Assembly (NCBI RefSeq): GCF_003473485.1 | Contig: NC_053047.1 | Span: 5,223,001-5,287,000 of the forward strand | DNA length: 64,000 bases | Source: Medicago truncatula | Lineage: Eukaryota > Streptophyta > Magnoliopsida > Fabales > Fabaceae | Direction: 5' to 3' | Shown here: positions 51,690 to 63,814 of the stretch, piece after piece | Layout of the letters: every line of letters starts with the position of its first letter | Position numbering within the stretch: position 1 is the first letter of the stretch | Notes under the pieces: generated by a model | Told to the model about the DNA's origin: nothing | Database searches by the model: none | Seen by the model: only the letters and a program-made list of their open reading frames with translations | Made by a program: the position numbers and the translations under genes

Positions 51690-53300
51690 ATGTTTATACT
51701 ATTTAAAATATCATCTCACTTCAATTCTACAATGATATTGAACCATCATCGACTTAAATACATTGGATAAGTGACCATGGACTAAAATGTCATAAACAAC
51801 CAAAATACATAGGAGAAGTTGACATTGATTAAATAGTACAGTCATACATGAGACAAGTTGTGATTAATAAAATGCACGACTGAAGTTAACATTAAATAAA
51901 GGGAAATGCTAATCAGTGCCCTATGAGCACTGATTAAGAATATAAAAAAGGAAATTATATAGTAATTAAAGCATTAAAATTATGTAATTAATTTATAATA
52001 AAGTCAAAAACAATTTCCTTTTATGGTAATAATTCCCTTTTATGGTATGCGTAACCGGTGCCCTGGAGGCACCGATTAACATGACCTTTAAATAAATTAT
52101 TATGACACACTTGACAAATTTTCACCAATAAATATTCATAATTAACTCAAACAAACAAGATAAGTTCTCAGTGACTAGACTAATTACGATACACGAGACA
52201 GGTTGTCATTCACAAAAATTATTCATGATAAAGCGTTTATACTATTTAGAATATTACCTCACTTCAATTTTAAAATAATATTGAATCCTCATTAACTATA
52301 ATGGACGGGATACGTGGGAATTGTCTAAAATTTTGTAACTAACTAAAATGCATGGGAGAAGTGGGCATTGACAAAAAATTCAAAAGTAACTCAAATGCAC
52401 GAAATAAGTTGTCATCAACTAAACTAACTTTGATACACGAGACAAGCTGTTATTTAAAAAGAAATTGTTCTTTCGAAAACGTTTATACTATCTAGAACAT
52501 CACATCACTTTAATTCTATAATTATATTGAACTCTCATTAACTAAAATGCACGGGATAAATGAACATTGTCTAAAATATTGAAAATAGAAAAAAATGCAC
52601 AGGAGAAATGGGTGTTGAGTAAAATTTCGAAATTAACACAAATGCACGGGATACGTTGCCACTAACTCAACTAACTTTGATATACGGGACAAACCGTCAT
52701 TTATAAAAAAAAAATCCTGCTAAAACATTTATACTATTTAAAATATGACCTCACTTCAATTCTACAATGATATTGAACCTTCATCGACTAAAATACATGC
52801 GATAAGTGACCATGGACTAAAATTTCATAAATAACCAAAGTACATAGGAGAAGTTGTCATTGATTAAATAGTACAATCATACATGAGACAAGTTGTAATT
52901 AATAAAATGCACAACTGAAGTTGACATTGAATAAATTAAACTATCATGCACTTGAAAAATTTTCACTAATAAATATTCAGAATTAACTCTAATAAACGGG
53001 ATAAGTTGTCACTAACTAAACTAATTTCGATACACGGGATAAGTTGTCATTTACAAAATTTGTTCGTGATAAAGCGTTTATACTATTTAGAGTATCATCT
53101 CACTTCAATTTTAAAATGATATTGAATCCTCATCAACTATAATGGACATGATAAGTTGGCATTGTCTAAAATTTTGTAAATAACTAAAATACATGGGAGA
53201 AGTGGGCATTGACGAAAAAAATTCAAAAGTAACTCAAATGCACGGAATATGTTGTCATCGACTAAACTAACTTTGATACACGAGAGAAGTTGTTATTTTC
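51690..53300. repeat. Higher-order repeat within the Helitron-like block
   Basis: The marker 'tcact-tcaattcta' occurs near 51718, 52258, 52505, 52750 and 53099. The text following copies 1 and 2 (catcgac, gtgaccatggacta, cataggagaagttg; then catcaacta, gtgggcattgac) is repeated after copies 4 and 5. The spacing of 1 to 4 is ~1032 bp and of 2 to 5 ~841 bp; the difference is explained by the MITE at 51901-52087. Confidence 0.75.
51901..52087. mobile_element. Mutator-type MITE (9-bp target duplication)
   Basis: The 187-bp insertion is flanked by TTAAATAAA (51892-51900 and 52088-52096). The ends are gggaaatgctaatcagtgcc and, inward from the right, aggtcatgttaatcggtgcc. The matching place in the second higher-order repeat copy (near 52935) lacks it. 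A 9-bp duplication is characteristic of Mutator-like elements. Confidence 0.8.
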
Positions 53301-54343
53301 TCATTGATAAAGTTTTAAAATGATTACTATACACACGACAAGTTGTCATTGATAAAAAATTTAAAATGATAATTATACACTTAACAAATTATTGCTGCTA
53401 ATAATTTAAAAATTTGAAAAATTATTGCCGCTATAAACATAAAAAATATTATTATATACCGAACGAGTCATCACTAATACAACTGTTAAAATAATTACTA
53501 TGCACTTGATAGGTTATTATAAACGTGAAATGTTATCATTGATAAATAACTTTAATTATAATACACGGTCTATATTGTCATTGATATAAATTTTAAAATA
53601 ATTATTATACCTGCGACAAGTCATCGCTAATACACATTATAAAATTATTATTATACATCGCTAATCGAAAAGTTGGCAAACATATTCGAAAATTGTATAA
53701 GTCGATAATTATACACTTGAAAAATTGTCATTGCTAAAATTCTATACAATGTAAAAAATTCTACACAATATAAGAAAGGGATAAGTTGTTAATGCTAAAA
53801 AGTTAAAACTAATAATTATACACGGAACATGTTGTCAATGATTATTATACTCCTGTCAGGTTGTCACAATTTTTTTTTAAATGATTGTTTTACACTTGAA
53901 AAATACAAATTTAAAATAATAACTATACACGGGACGAGTCGTCACTATACACGAGAGATGTTCTCATTGATAAAAAAATTTAAAAGTAATTGTAATTCAC
54001 GGGCCATGTTGTCATTGATATAAATTTTAAAATAATTATTATCCACGGGACGAGTCGCCACAATAAAAAAAAAACATGTTCTCATTAATAAAAAAAACTT
54101 AAAGTAATTATAATACACGGCCCATGTTGTCATTTGATATACATTTTAAAATAATTATTGTACACGGGCCGAGTCGTCACTATACATTAGACATGTTCTC
54201 ATCGATAAAAAAAAACATTAAGTAATTATATACTACATTACAGAAATAATAATAATAATTTGTTTAATTTGTATACATTTCAACTGTTTACAAATACTTA
54301 ATGTCAAGTATATACTACATAAATTCGTCCTCGACTAACCAGT

Positions 54344-54374
54344 ACCCGTGCGGATGCACGGGTATGTTACTAGT
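54344..54374 (+). other. Helitron-like 3' terminus: hairpin plus CTAGT
   Basis: A GC-rich 8-bp palindrome with a 4-base loop (54344-54363) stands out in AT-rich DNA and is followed by CTAGT at 54370-54374. Sequence to the right changes character and belongs to a different dispersed repeat (54376-54570). Confidence 0.65.
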
Positions 54375-54375
54375 A

Positions 54376-54570
54376 ATATAAGAAGAGAAGATGTTGTGGA
54401 AAATCTATTATTACCCTATGCTGGTTGGTTGACAAATCACACAATTGAGGGTAAAAGTTGTCCTAAAATTACTTTATTGAACTAAATGACCATAACTAAC
54501 TACGATGATGTCATATAACTATTAAAAGCATTTGGTTTGGTTTATTTGCTCTACAAAAACACCCTTTCCC
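54376..54570. repeat. Dispersed repeat, copy B (see 47687-47880)
   Basis: It shares its motif order with 47687-47880. It begins right after the CTAGT terminus. About 54620-54720 and 54784-54850 also form a ~75-bp imperfect direct repeat (gtatttttcag-ttatagttat, atttgatttcaac). Confidence 0.55.
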
Positions 54571-55476
54571 TTATATTGCAACCGGATAAATTACTTTTGC
54601 TCGTATTATGTCATCAATACCAATGCATAGGGTATTTTTCAGTTATATAGTTATAGTTATCTCATGAGTAGCTTTATTTAATACCTTGATTTGATTTCAA
54701 CCAAAATAAACTTTACAAATTCAATTCAATCAAAATCAACTTTTGTCAATATCATCACATAACCGAACACGAACATGAGCATAAAGTATTTTTCAGATTA
54801 TAGTTATCGCATGAGCTTTCTTTAATCCCTTTATTTGATTTCAACGCTATAATGGACCTGTAATGTTAATGTACCATGGTCTAGATTTTTGAGGGCAAGA
54901 AAGTATGACATAGAGAAAACAAAACAAATGTGGACAGATATGCTTAAGTGGAGGAAGGAATTTGGTGCTGACACTATCATGGAGCTATAGTCCAATGAAA
55001 AATAAATAAATAATGTTCATGGCATGTACTTTAACATAACTTTTTTATTTATGCATCTTATCATAAATTGCTTGTTTTGTTTTTGTATAAGGATTTTGAA
55101 TTCGAGGAACTAGATGAAGTTCTAAAATACTATCCACAAGGACATCATGGAGTTGATAAGGATGGAAGACCTGTTTACATTGAAAGATTGGGTCAAGTTG
55201 ATTGTAACAAGTTGTTGCAAGTAACCTCAGTGGAACGTTATCTCAAGTACCATGTACGAGAGTTTGAGAGGGCTTTTGCTGTTAAGTTGCCTGCATGTTC
55301 AATTGCAGCAAAGAAGCATATTGACCAAAGCACAACTATTTTGGATGTGCAAGGAGTGGTGTGTACAAAATTCTCACTAATTTATTTTTCAATTCTTCAA
55401 TGCCTAAAAATAACCAATAAGAGGGAAAAACTATTTTAACACCTTAAATGATAGTCATCATAAATCTAACCAAATT

Positions 55477-55521
55477 GGATCCTCTACCGTTGCAGTATGA
55501 TACTGCAGTGGTAGAGGATCC
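55477..55521. repeat. 45-bp near-perfect palindrome in a Sec14 intron
   Basis: The arms ggatcctctaccgttgcagt and actgcagtggtagaggatcc pair with about two mismatches around a minimal loop. It is directly followed by a B-box-like aggttcaaatcc. It may be a collapsed tRNA- or SINE-derived inverted duplication. Confidence 0.75.
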
Positions 55522-55979
55522 AGGTTCAAATCCAGAATGATAATAAGTTCTATTATAAAATATTATTATGGATATCATTTCAATGATTATGTTCATATGG
55601 ACATAAGTTTCACATAACTACTGACTGGCATGATTGGTAATTAGGGTCTTAGAAGTATGAACAAAGCTGCAAGGGATCTCCTCCAAAGGCTTCAGAAGAT
55701 TGATGGTGACAACTATCCTGAGGTATACTGATTTATCCATAAGTTGTGTTATAAGAACATAAATTAGACAAAACTTTTGTGACAACCGTCTAAGTGGTTA
55801 ACGTAGTTCAAATAGTTAGTTAATGAATATATCAGGTATCAAATCTCATCAATCATTAATAGTGTTTCATTAACCACAAATTTAAACACGATAAACCACA
55901 ATTACCAGGTGTTCAAATCCACACGTAGTTTAAAACCTAAAAACAATGGTTGACCGCGTCCAATTTACATTTTCATGAA

Positions 55980-56163
55980 GAGGAGTGTTATTTGAACAAC
56001 CAATTTGGTGACAACTTATTTGACAACCATACTTTACAAAGAAAAAAGTGGTATTGACACGGAAACCATAGCAAGAGAGAGATAAAGTAAAAAATAATGT
56101 GAGTATGAGAGAAAAAGTTGTTACAAAAGTTGTCACTAAATGGATGTTCAAATATCATTTCTC
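55980..56163. mobile_element. Mutator-type MITE in a Sec14 intron
   Basis: The 184-bp element is flanked by a 9-bp target duplication TTTCATGAA (55971-55979 and 56164-56172). Its ends are gaggagtgttatttgaacaa and, read inward from the right, gagaaatgatatttgaacat. It is non-coding. A half copy of the family lies near 38040-38160. Confidence 0.8.
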
Positions 56164-58571
56164 TTTCATGAAAGTTGTCTAAAACTTTTGTAGAAAAATC
56201 ATTTCTCTTCTATCATAGTCATGTCAATAGTTTAAATGGACTTCCAAATTTACCCTAATTGAACTTTTCTTTCCACACAGTCCCTGAACCGTATGTTCAT
56301 CATCAATGCTGGTTCTGGATTTAGGCTATTGTGGAACACTGTAAAGTCATTCCTAGATCCCAAGACCACCTCAAAAATCCATGTAAGCATTTTCAGACTA
56401 CTTACACATTTCTACTAATGGTTCATTTTTAGTTAACTTGTTAAGCAAGGAAATGAACATGTTAATGATTCATTGACCAGGTCCTAGGTAACAAATACCA
56501 GAGCAAGTTGCTTGAAGTAATTGATGCCAGGTAAAATTTATCTCCTTTCTCATTGAAAATTAGTGTGACTTATTTAAGAAGTCAGTAAAGCTAATTCTTC
56601 CTTATAAAATTCATTGATATTTTTTATTTATGATGACTACTTAATTATAACAATGAATAACACTTGATATGTTAATTTAAATTTATTTACCAGTGAACTT
56701 CCGGAGTTCTTGGGTGGTACTTGTACTTGTGCTGATAAAGGTGGCTGCATGCTATCTGACAAGGGTCCATGGAATGATCCAGAGATCTTGAAGGTAGTTT
56801 TGTTGTCAAAATGATGAATTTCCTTTGTGACATAATAATTGTTTAATAAAGCAAAGAAAAACAATAAGGTAATTATATTTCCTTGGATGAATTAGATGGC
56901 TCAAAATGGTGTTGGCAGATACACAATATATAAAAGCTTTATCCGGGGTTGAGGAGAAAACAATCAAACAAGAAGAAACTGCATATCAGAAGGGATTCAA
57001 AGATTCATTTCCAGAGACACTTGATGTTCATTGTTTGGATCAACCCAAATCCTATGGTGTAAGATTTAGGAAACTACCTTCCTTGTTTGCTTGTCTTAAA
57101 TTTGAGACAATGTAGATGAATGCTTAAGATATATGGCACAATTGGACCTTTTTTCAAGCAGAATTAAGACCAAATATCATTAGTTAATGAAATTAAAGTA
57201 AAAAATTTCCAACTCCATTGCTACCTTTTTATAAATATTGTGTGTTGCAGGTTTATCAGTATGATTCCTTTGTTCTAGTACTTGACAAAGCAGTTGATTC
57301 TTCGTGGAAGAAAACAATCCAAAACGACAAATACGCGCTTTCGAAAGGTAGACGTTTGAATAAACAGCTTAATTAACCACATATAGCATAAATGATTATC
57401 ATAAAAGTGCTTACGTTTAAGTTATTTCTATAACAAAAGATAAAATAAAGTCAAACCATTTTTATATAATTATAAGCTGTTTTCGTAAGTTATCATGGAG
57501 AGTTTATGAAAATAAGATGAAAGCAGCTTATGGACATAACATAAGTTATTTCCATAAACTCTCTGATATAGTCTCGCAAGTGTTTATATCAGTAGATAAA
57601 GTCAATTCAAACAGACCATTTTGTTCTTTCATTTCTACTATTATTAAAAATTAAAAAAAAAAACCTTATGCTGCAGATTGTTTCTCCAACAATAATGGAA
57701 TGAATTCTAGTGGATTTAGCAAACAATTTGTTGGTGGAATAATGGCACTTGTTATGGGAATTGTGACCATAATTCGCATGACAAGTAGCATGCCAAGGAA
57801 AATCACAGAAGCAGCACTTTATGGTGGCAACTCAGTGTATTATGATGGCTCCATGATAAAAGCAGCTGCAATTTCAAACAATGATGAAGCGCATGGCTGA
57901 ACTTGAAGAGAAAGTCACTGTTCTCAGTGTTAAGCCTGTCATGCCTCCAGAAAAAGAGGAAATGCTTAATAATGCTCTAACCAGAGTCAGTACTCTTGAA
58001 CAGGAGTTGGGTGCAACCAAAAAGGTACTGGTAATGCTTCTTTAGTTTATTTTGGGAAATAAACGAATAAACCATCAATTTAGTCTTCAAATTGTCAATG
58101 TCTCTCCAATTTATTCTTTGTTGCTAGAGACTAATACATGATTTTTCATCATTTTTAGATGCTGATTGAATGTTTAGAATCATTACCTTATTAAAACTAC
58201 AAAATGTAGCTTTTGCAAAATAGAAGTGGTTGGTCGTGATTCTGACAAATTCACTGAATTCAAACATACACTAAAATGTAGCATAACATTACTTTTATAT
58301 GCTTTAGAGAATTGAAACATTCACTAAAATACAAATGTTATGTTATATGTAATTAAATTTGACTCCCTAATTGGACTTTAGGCACTAGGAGATGACCTTA
58401 CTAGACAAGTGGAACTTGAAGGTCAAATTGACAAGAAGAAAAAGAAGAAGAAGTTGGTACGTTACATCTGCTGTGCATTTTCATAAAGATTCTTCTATAG
58501 ACTCTCGAGTTCTTTTGTTCACAAACTTTACTTTATTTGATTTGTGCTTACAGTTCCGCTTCCACTGGTGA

Positions 58572-59980
58572 AGTGATAATTGTGTTTGTTACGTGACCTT
58601 CAAAAACAAAGAGTTGTAAAGTTGGAGGCTTAAAGAGAGTATTGTTATTGTTATTCCTTTTAAAAAAAAAAACTAATAAAGTTTGCCATCTTTTGACAAT
58701 TGTGTACATTATTGAGTCTCAAACTCATTGAGTAACATTTGGGTTTCATAATATTATTGTAACCACTTGGCCTGTGCGCAATCTTCAAACTTAATGTAAA
58801 AGATGTTTCTCCATGTACATTATGCAATCAAGTACTACTTCCATATAAGCATATGTGTATTTCTCTTGAGGTCACTTTGGTTGTAAGATGCATGTGGTTT
58901 TCATAATTTGACTACTTAAGGAACTCTAATTTCAGACGAACTAACAAAAAAACTACTATTCTTAACAATTAAAAAATGTTAATGAGTGTTCTTAAAAAAA
59001 TATTTAATGAATGCTAACGATTAAAGGAAAATAAGTTGAGCGTATTTGGATTCTCTCCATTGAAATTTTTTTCAAATTTTCTCCATTTTTAATCTCTACC
59101 ACTAAAACCCACTAACCACTTTTCTTTATAATTTAATTCTCATTTTCTCTTTCATATTTGATGGTTGAGATTATTTTGAGAAAAATTTCAATGGGGTGAC
59201 AAAAGTAACAATAAAATATTCTTTTCTATACTTTTACCAATGTCTTTAAAGACACTCTTTTAACGTCCTTAGCATAATATTTTGGTTTTTCATATCAATA
59301 CTTATGGTCTACTTTTTATTGTTCCAATAAGTCTTTTTTTTTTTTTTTTTTTTTTTTTTAAGGGAAAGACAGTCTCTTAAAATACTATACTACCACTCCA
59401 TTGTTTTTTTATTCAACAGTTGAAATAAATCTTACAGTTACACTGTTACTTAAATTATTTATTATTATATTATATTTTGTACTTTGAATTAAAATATAAA
59501 CTTGTAAACTTTTTCTATAACTCAAGCTTTATTAGTATACATTAATTTTTTGCATATATAAATGTATTATTAGAAGCTAGAATAGAAATATGATACAATA
59601 TATAGTTGAATTTCCTAAAACCTTGTGTTGATATTAAAAAAGAATTTAATCTAATTAAACTATTAGTTCGTTAGTCCATTTAAACTTAGGTCACATTGCT
59701 TATTTAAAGATATTCATAAGATATAGGTTTTTAAACAGGTTAGCAGGCCGTATCAAGCTTTCAGAAGGCCAGACTCAGGCCTTAAAAGTAGGTCTATGAC
59801 AGGCCGCAGGCCAGGTTTAGGCTTTAAAAAAATTTGGCAGACCAGGCTTAGGCCTTGCAAAGTCTATCTCGGCCTAGCCTATTTCTAAAAATAATTGCAA
59901 TGAAGATTAATATATATATTTTTTTTGTCGAAGAAAATGAAGATTGAAATATTTGAAAAGTAACTGTTGAATGAATTTAC
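58572..59980. other. Intergenic between the Sec14 relic and the orphan TIR exon
   Basis: It contains the 3' flank of the Sec14 relic (AATAAA near 58674), an inverted-repeat element at about 58960-59270 (inner mirrored ends ctctccattgaaatttttt and aaaaatttcaatgggg), a ~28-base T-run at 59333-59360, and about 59740-59885, a repeat of aggcctta- and caggcc-like words. In the absence of NB-ARC coding here, the TIR exon to the right stands alone. Confidence 0.45.
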
Positions 59981-60547
59981 CGTGACTTGAGTATTTCAAA
60001 CCCTTTTATGTTAGCTGCATGACGAAGAGCCTCTCTCCAACTTTGCACCAATTGCTCCTCGTTTGAAATTTTGTTCAAAAAACTTTGAAATAATTTTCCA
60101 AAATCTCCTGTCTGATGACGCACTTTAGATGGTTCTAAATGGTAGAACACTGGCACAACCTTTAGTCCTATGGTTCTATAACACTTCATTATTTTTTTCA
60201 ATTCATCCAAACACCATCTCGAATTGACATAATTTTTTGAGAAAACAATTAAAGAAATTTTGGACTCTTCAATTGCACGTAATAACGATTTTGAAATGTG
60301 ATCTCCTCCGTGAAGTTCATTGTCATCTTTTAAAAATTTTAATTCCAGCATTTTGAAGAGCTGCATATAGATGTGAAACGAAGGAAGAATGAGTATCCTC
60401 CCCCCTGAAACTTAAGAATATGTCGTGAATCCTTACAAATTCCGATATTAGTTCTGGATCTGGTTCCGGATCTGGATCCCGTTCTGGTTCTGGATCAAAC
60501 AGCTGCGGATGCGGATCCACTATAAAAGAAAAAAGATGATCAAACAA
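59981..60547 (-). pseudogene. Orphan TIR exon, frameshifted
   Basis: From 60547 the frame gives a low-complexity DPEPERDPDPEPDPE lead, then DIFLSFRGEDTHSSF and HLYAALQNAGIKIF. An extra A in a short A-run (about 60332-60335) shifts the frame; the remainder reads DDNELHGGDHISKSLL, SLIVFSKNYVNSRWCLDELK and HQTGDFGKLFQSFL to a splice donor (gtaaat) at 59980. No NB-ARC or LRR exon follows on the minus strand. If the extra base were a sequencing error, this would be a TIR-only gene or the first exon of a lost TNL. Confidence 0.8.
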
Positions 60548-62491
60548 ATCAAAGATTTAATCCTTAAAAAAATAAAGATTTGAAAGCACTTTATTTTTCC
60601 TATTTTAAAAAATAAAATAAAATTTAGTCCCTCAATTCAATTCTATGTAGTCATGTAAGCTCTACATTATAAACAAAAATGCGTCCTCGTGAGCTTAGCT
60701 CAACTAATAAGGACAATGCATATAAATTTAAAGTAAATGTGCGACTTGAAACTAAATTCATGTAATACTTTGTTGCAGCGAAGGAGATATTGTTCCCGAG
60801 GTAAGATTAGGCATGGATGAGGATGACTCGGAGTTCTTTTCCTTCCCCATTTTGTTGGATGAGAAAATGGCAGAGAAGAGGGAATGAAATGGTGAGGGTG
60901 AAACCTTTCTAACTATAAATTTAGAAAACCAAATGAGAGATCGATTTCAGAACAATTATTCAAAATAATTATGGAGAGTGAGAAGCAAGCATATGTGTCG
61001 TCAATTTAAGGTTGTTATTCAAGTTTAGTTTCAACATTTGCGAGCTGTGGGACACCATAAGTTTAGTTTCAATCAATGATAGTATGATACTATAAGAATA
61101 AGATACTCTTACTACAAGACAATTCAAATTATTAATCCATGTGGTCCCATTCAAAAAATAATGGAGGGTGAGAAGCAAGTCGTTACACGTGAAATTAAAG
61201 TCGTTGTATAGTGTCTTGGATCAACATTGTTTGTTAGTACTTTGTGGATATCATCATAATTTCCACTAAACAAATACTATCACTTTTGACATGGTACAAT
61301 ACAGCATAAAATTTCTTTTTATTTGAAATTAGAATACATCATCAGTCTTAAATTATACGTAAAAAAAACTAATATCTCCTTCTAAGGACTTATCCGGGGA
61401 ATATCAGGTTCGATTCTCGGCGGAACAACACTTGTCCAGTGCGCATGTCTCTACACATGAGCCAGATTAGTCGTTCATCTTTAGTGGGCCGAAAACCGAT
61501 ACAAAAGCAAAAAAAAAAAACTCAAAATATAATATTTTAAAGTGTGGTTGTATTTGTCGTCTCCTTGATTATTGGTCATGTAAAAAATGAGAGAACAAAT
61601 TAAATGTTGCATTTAATTTATTATAATAAGTAGAATTATCCTTTTTATAAAAATGATTTTTCAAAATAACATTATTTTTTTTAAAGAATCAAAATAACAT
61701 TATTAAATAAGATTAAAGAGTTTTTTTTTTTTATAATATAAAACACTTGAAATCAAAATACTGAAATCCTAACATATGTTTAAATTGTCTTCCAAATTCT
61801 CAGTTTGCTATCAGTCATTGACAACTTACTTTACACATGTGCAAGCATGTGGAAGAATTATAGTCTTTACAATTTTTTCAAGATATACTCTCTTATTTTG
61901 CACACGTTTACATAATTGATACTAAATCACTAATTTATAGTTGAAATGCTTGTTTTTTTATTAATATTCCTCAACAGATGCACAAGAAGTGCTACTGTTA
62001 AGAGCAGAAAGAACATTTATAGCTGAAATACATGTTGGAATTAAATTTGAGAGGGTACGTTGAAAAAAATATTCATTGAAAGGACATTTTGGTTAGTAAA
62101 ATTGGTTATGGTCATATTTCTGATACTAGTCTCATAGTATAATGCTTGTAAGATACACACCTGTTGAAGAAAATAAAATATTTATCAATTTCAATTGGCT
62201 AATAAAATATTTTCATTTTTGAAAATTAACATCAATAAGATAACTTTTATACAAATTGTTTTTTCAAATTAACAACAAAGACTTCTTGCTCTTAAGAGGA
62301 ACATGAGTAGTAAATTTTGTCACTATCATTCTCTTCTCAGGCAACTATTTAGGTTGGAATGGTGTTTTTAAGTATTTCTTTGTACCTTATGAGGAAAGTT
62401 ATCCTCCCCAGTGGTGATATTATTGAATAAATGATAAGCAAATATTAATATACTCGTCATTGAAATTTTGAGCCGATCTTTAATTTTCCAG
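60548..62491. other. Intergenic, with SINE relics
   Basis: About 60676-60712 is a partial SINE head (cgtgagcttagctcaac, gacaatgcat). About 61370-61522 is a more complete SINE-like unit with caggttcgattctcgg, then cacttgtccagtgcgcatgtc, gggccgaaaaccgatac and an A-run. Two short direct repeats (gagagtgagaagcaag at 60971; gagggtgagaagcaag at 61164) are also present. A normal intron acceptor precedes the C-JID relic at 62492. Confidence 0.45.
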
Positions 62492-62935
62492 AATATGGAT
62501 GGCAATGGGAGTGGTGGTTGTTTCCCCAGTGATAGTTATCCAAATTGGTTAAGCTATAATTCTGAAGGTTCTTCTGTGAAATTTGAAGTTCCTCAAGTGG
62601 AAGGGGGTAACTTGAAGACAATGATGTGCATTTTCTATAATTCAACCCCAGATAATGTACATCAAGTGGCCTTAAAAACATGTTAGTGATAAATTACACA
62701 AAGGCCACCATTCAACTCTATAAGAGTGAGGCATTAGACTTCTAACTTCTTCAAAGATGAAGAGGGGTAGAGGGTAGTATCATGTCTAGAACCTGGTAAC
62801 AAAGTGGAGGTCGTTTTTGTTTTCGAGAATGATTTCATTTTGAAGAAGATGAGCCCACTGATGACTTCAATGAGAACAGAAAGAAGAAAAGCCTGAGTGG
62901 AATGAATCTATGAAAGATGGTAAAAGTCATCGGTG
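62492..62935 (+). pseudogene. TNL C-terminal (C-JID) exon relic
   Basis: After an acceptor (tttccag, 62485-62491) the frame reads NMDGNGSGGCFPSDSYPNWL, then EGSSVKFEVPQVEGGNLKTM to a stop at 62684-62686. Homology to TNL-1 exon 5 and TNL-2 continues beyond in other frames (tacacaaaggccaccattca, agaacctggtaacaaagtgg) to ~62935. No NBS or LRR exon lies upstream within 2 kb. Its 3' flank matches that of TNL-2. Confidence 0.85.
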
Positions 62936-63814
62936 GCTGAGCAAATCAATTGTTTTCCATTTTTGGCTGAAGTTTCTAGATTTTATCCATGGTGAATTTT
63001 TGTATTCACAAAGAGTGGTGAAAGATTCTAATCTGGGTTAATAGGTTTTTACCCCCTGTAATATAAGTCATTTCCAGTTATCTCCCCTGTAAAATTTTTA
63101 TTTTGATTTACCCCTTGTAAAATATTTTTGTTTTGATTTACCCCCCTAATATCAGCATTATAGTTATCTTGCTGAAGCTCATTTCCTTTGCTACAGCAAT
63201 CATAACTTTATTTTTGAGTGAAGTGCTCTCACTATAGTCCCAAAATGATCAGCTATTCTAACCATACTATGAGCTAATGCAAAATATAGTCCTGAATGAT
63301 AGGATATATGCTCCCAAGTAAAAACTCTGATTTGTGAATTTTTCCAAAAAGTCAATCTCAGACTCAATGATTATCTTGCTCAAGCTTATTTCATTTGCTT
63401 AAACATTATATATGGAGATAGTTTCTTAGTTAATTTATCAAATTGATTAATCAACTGTTTTTCTCCCAATGACAAATAAGCTCAATTTCTTGAAGTCATG
63501 GGAGTATTGACAATTTTGAACGGACACTAATTTTTCCTCGCCCTCGCTACTAAAAGAAAACATGTGTCTGGAAGTACACTTTCGGACAATATAAATTGTT
63601 GGGGATGTGGGCATTTAAACTCAGGTAGGAGAATGGAAAAAGTTTTTTCTATTTGAGCTGCATAGCAGTTGAAACAGGTAAAGACTAAATCTCCTTTCCA
63701 TTTTGTATAGTATTGGATTCAATGAGTTCATTCACCGTGGCTTTTGTCGCTAAGGTTAAAATTTGACTCCCAACCATAAAACCTGTTTGCTCCTTTTTTT
63801 AAGGAGGGGTATGT
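62936..63814. other. Duplicated TNL 3' flank and a MITE half
   Basis: About 62950-62985 (ttttggctgaagtttctaga) and 63515-63600 correspond in inverse orientation to 12105-12165 and 11400-11490. About 63040-63155 is one arm of a dispersed element with 'accccctgtaa' and 'tttgatttaccccttgta' repeats. Confidence 0.5.

Larger units (their letters stand above)
51400..54374. mobile_element. Helitron-like non-autonomous element with internal repeat array
   Basis: The right end has a perfect 8-bp-stem hairpin (acccgtgc-ggat-gcacgggt, 54344-54363), six bases, then CTAGT (54370-54374), the CTRRT signature of Helitron 3' ends. Leftward, ~3 kb is built from variants of 'tacacgggacaagttgtcatt' and 'cacttcaattctacaatgatattgaa'. 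I could not fix the 5' TC end, so the left boundary is approximate. No Rep/helicase coding is visible. Rolling-circle mobilisation by an autonomous relative is inferred. Confidence 0.55.
54885..58571 (+). pseudogene. Sec14-nodulin-type phosphatidylinositol transfer protein pseudogene
   Basis: Sec14-nodulin proteins exchange phosphatidylinositol and phosphatidylcholine and pattern PI(4,5)P2 at the plasma membrane. Exon-like pieces: 54885-54984 ([16 protein letters not shown]), 55093-55358 ([20 protein letters not shown]), 55645-55722, 56281-56382 ([13 protein letters not shown]), 56481-56530, 56694-56793 ([14 protein letters not shown]), about 56896-57060, 57251-57347, 57677-58024, 58382-58456 (poly-Lys) and 58554-58571 (FRFHW). 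Defects: no N-terminal exons; the donor after TIME is CT instead of GT, followed by TAG; a frame break near 56905-56930; and loss of bases before MMKRMAELEEK (~57880), giving a TGA at 57898-57900. The C-terminal coil and poly-Lys tail are typical of the nodulin domain. The other introns keep GT-AG, so decay is recent. Confidence 0.85.

Noticed and set aside
51400-54300. Regularly spaced short repeats reminiscent of a CRISPR array
   Set aside because: Repeat units vary in length and sequence, spacers are themselves repeats, and the setting is a plant nuclear genome with a Helitron-like end.
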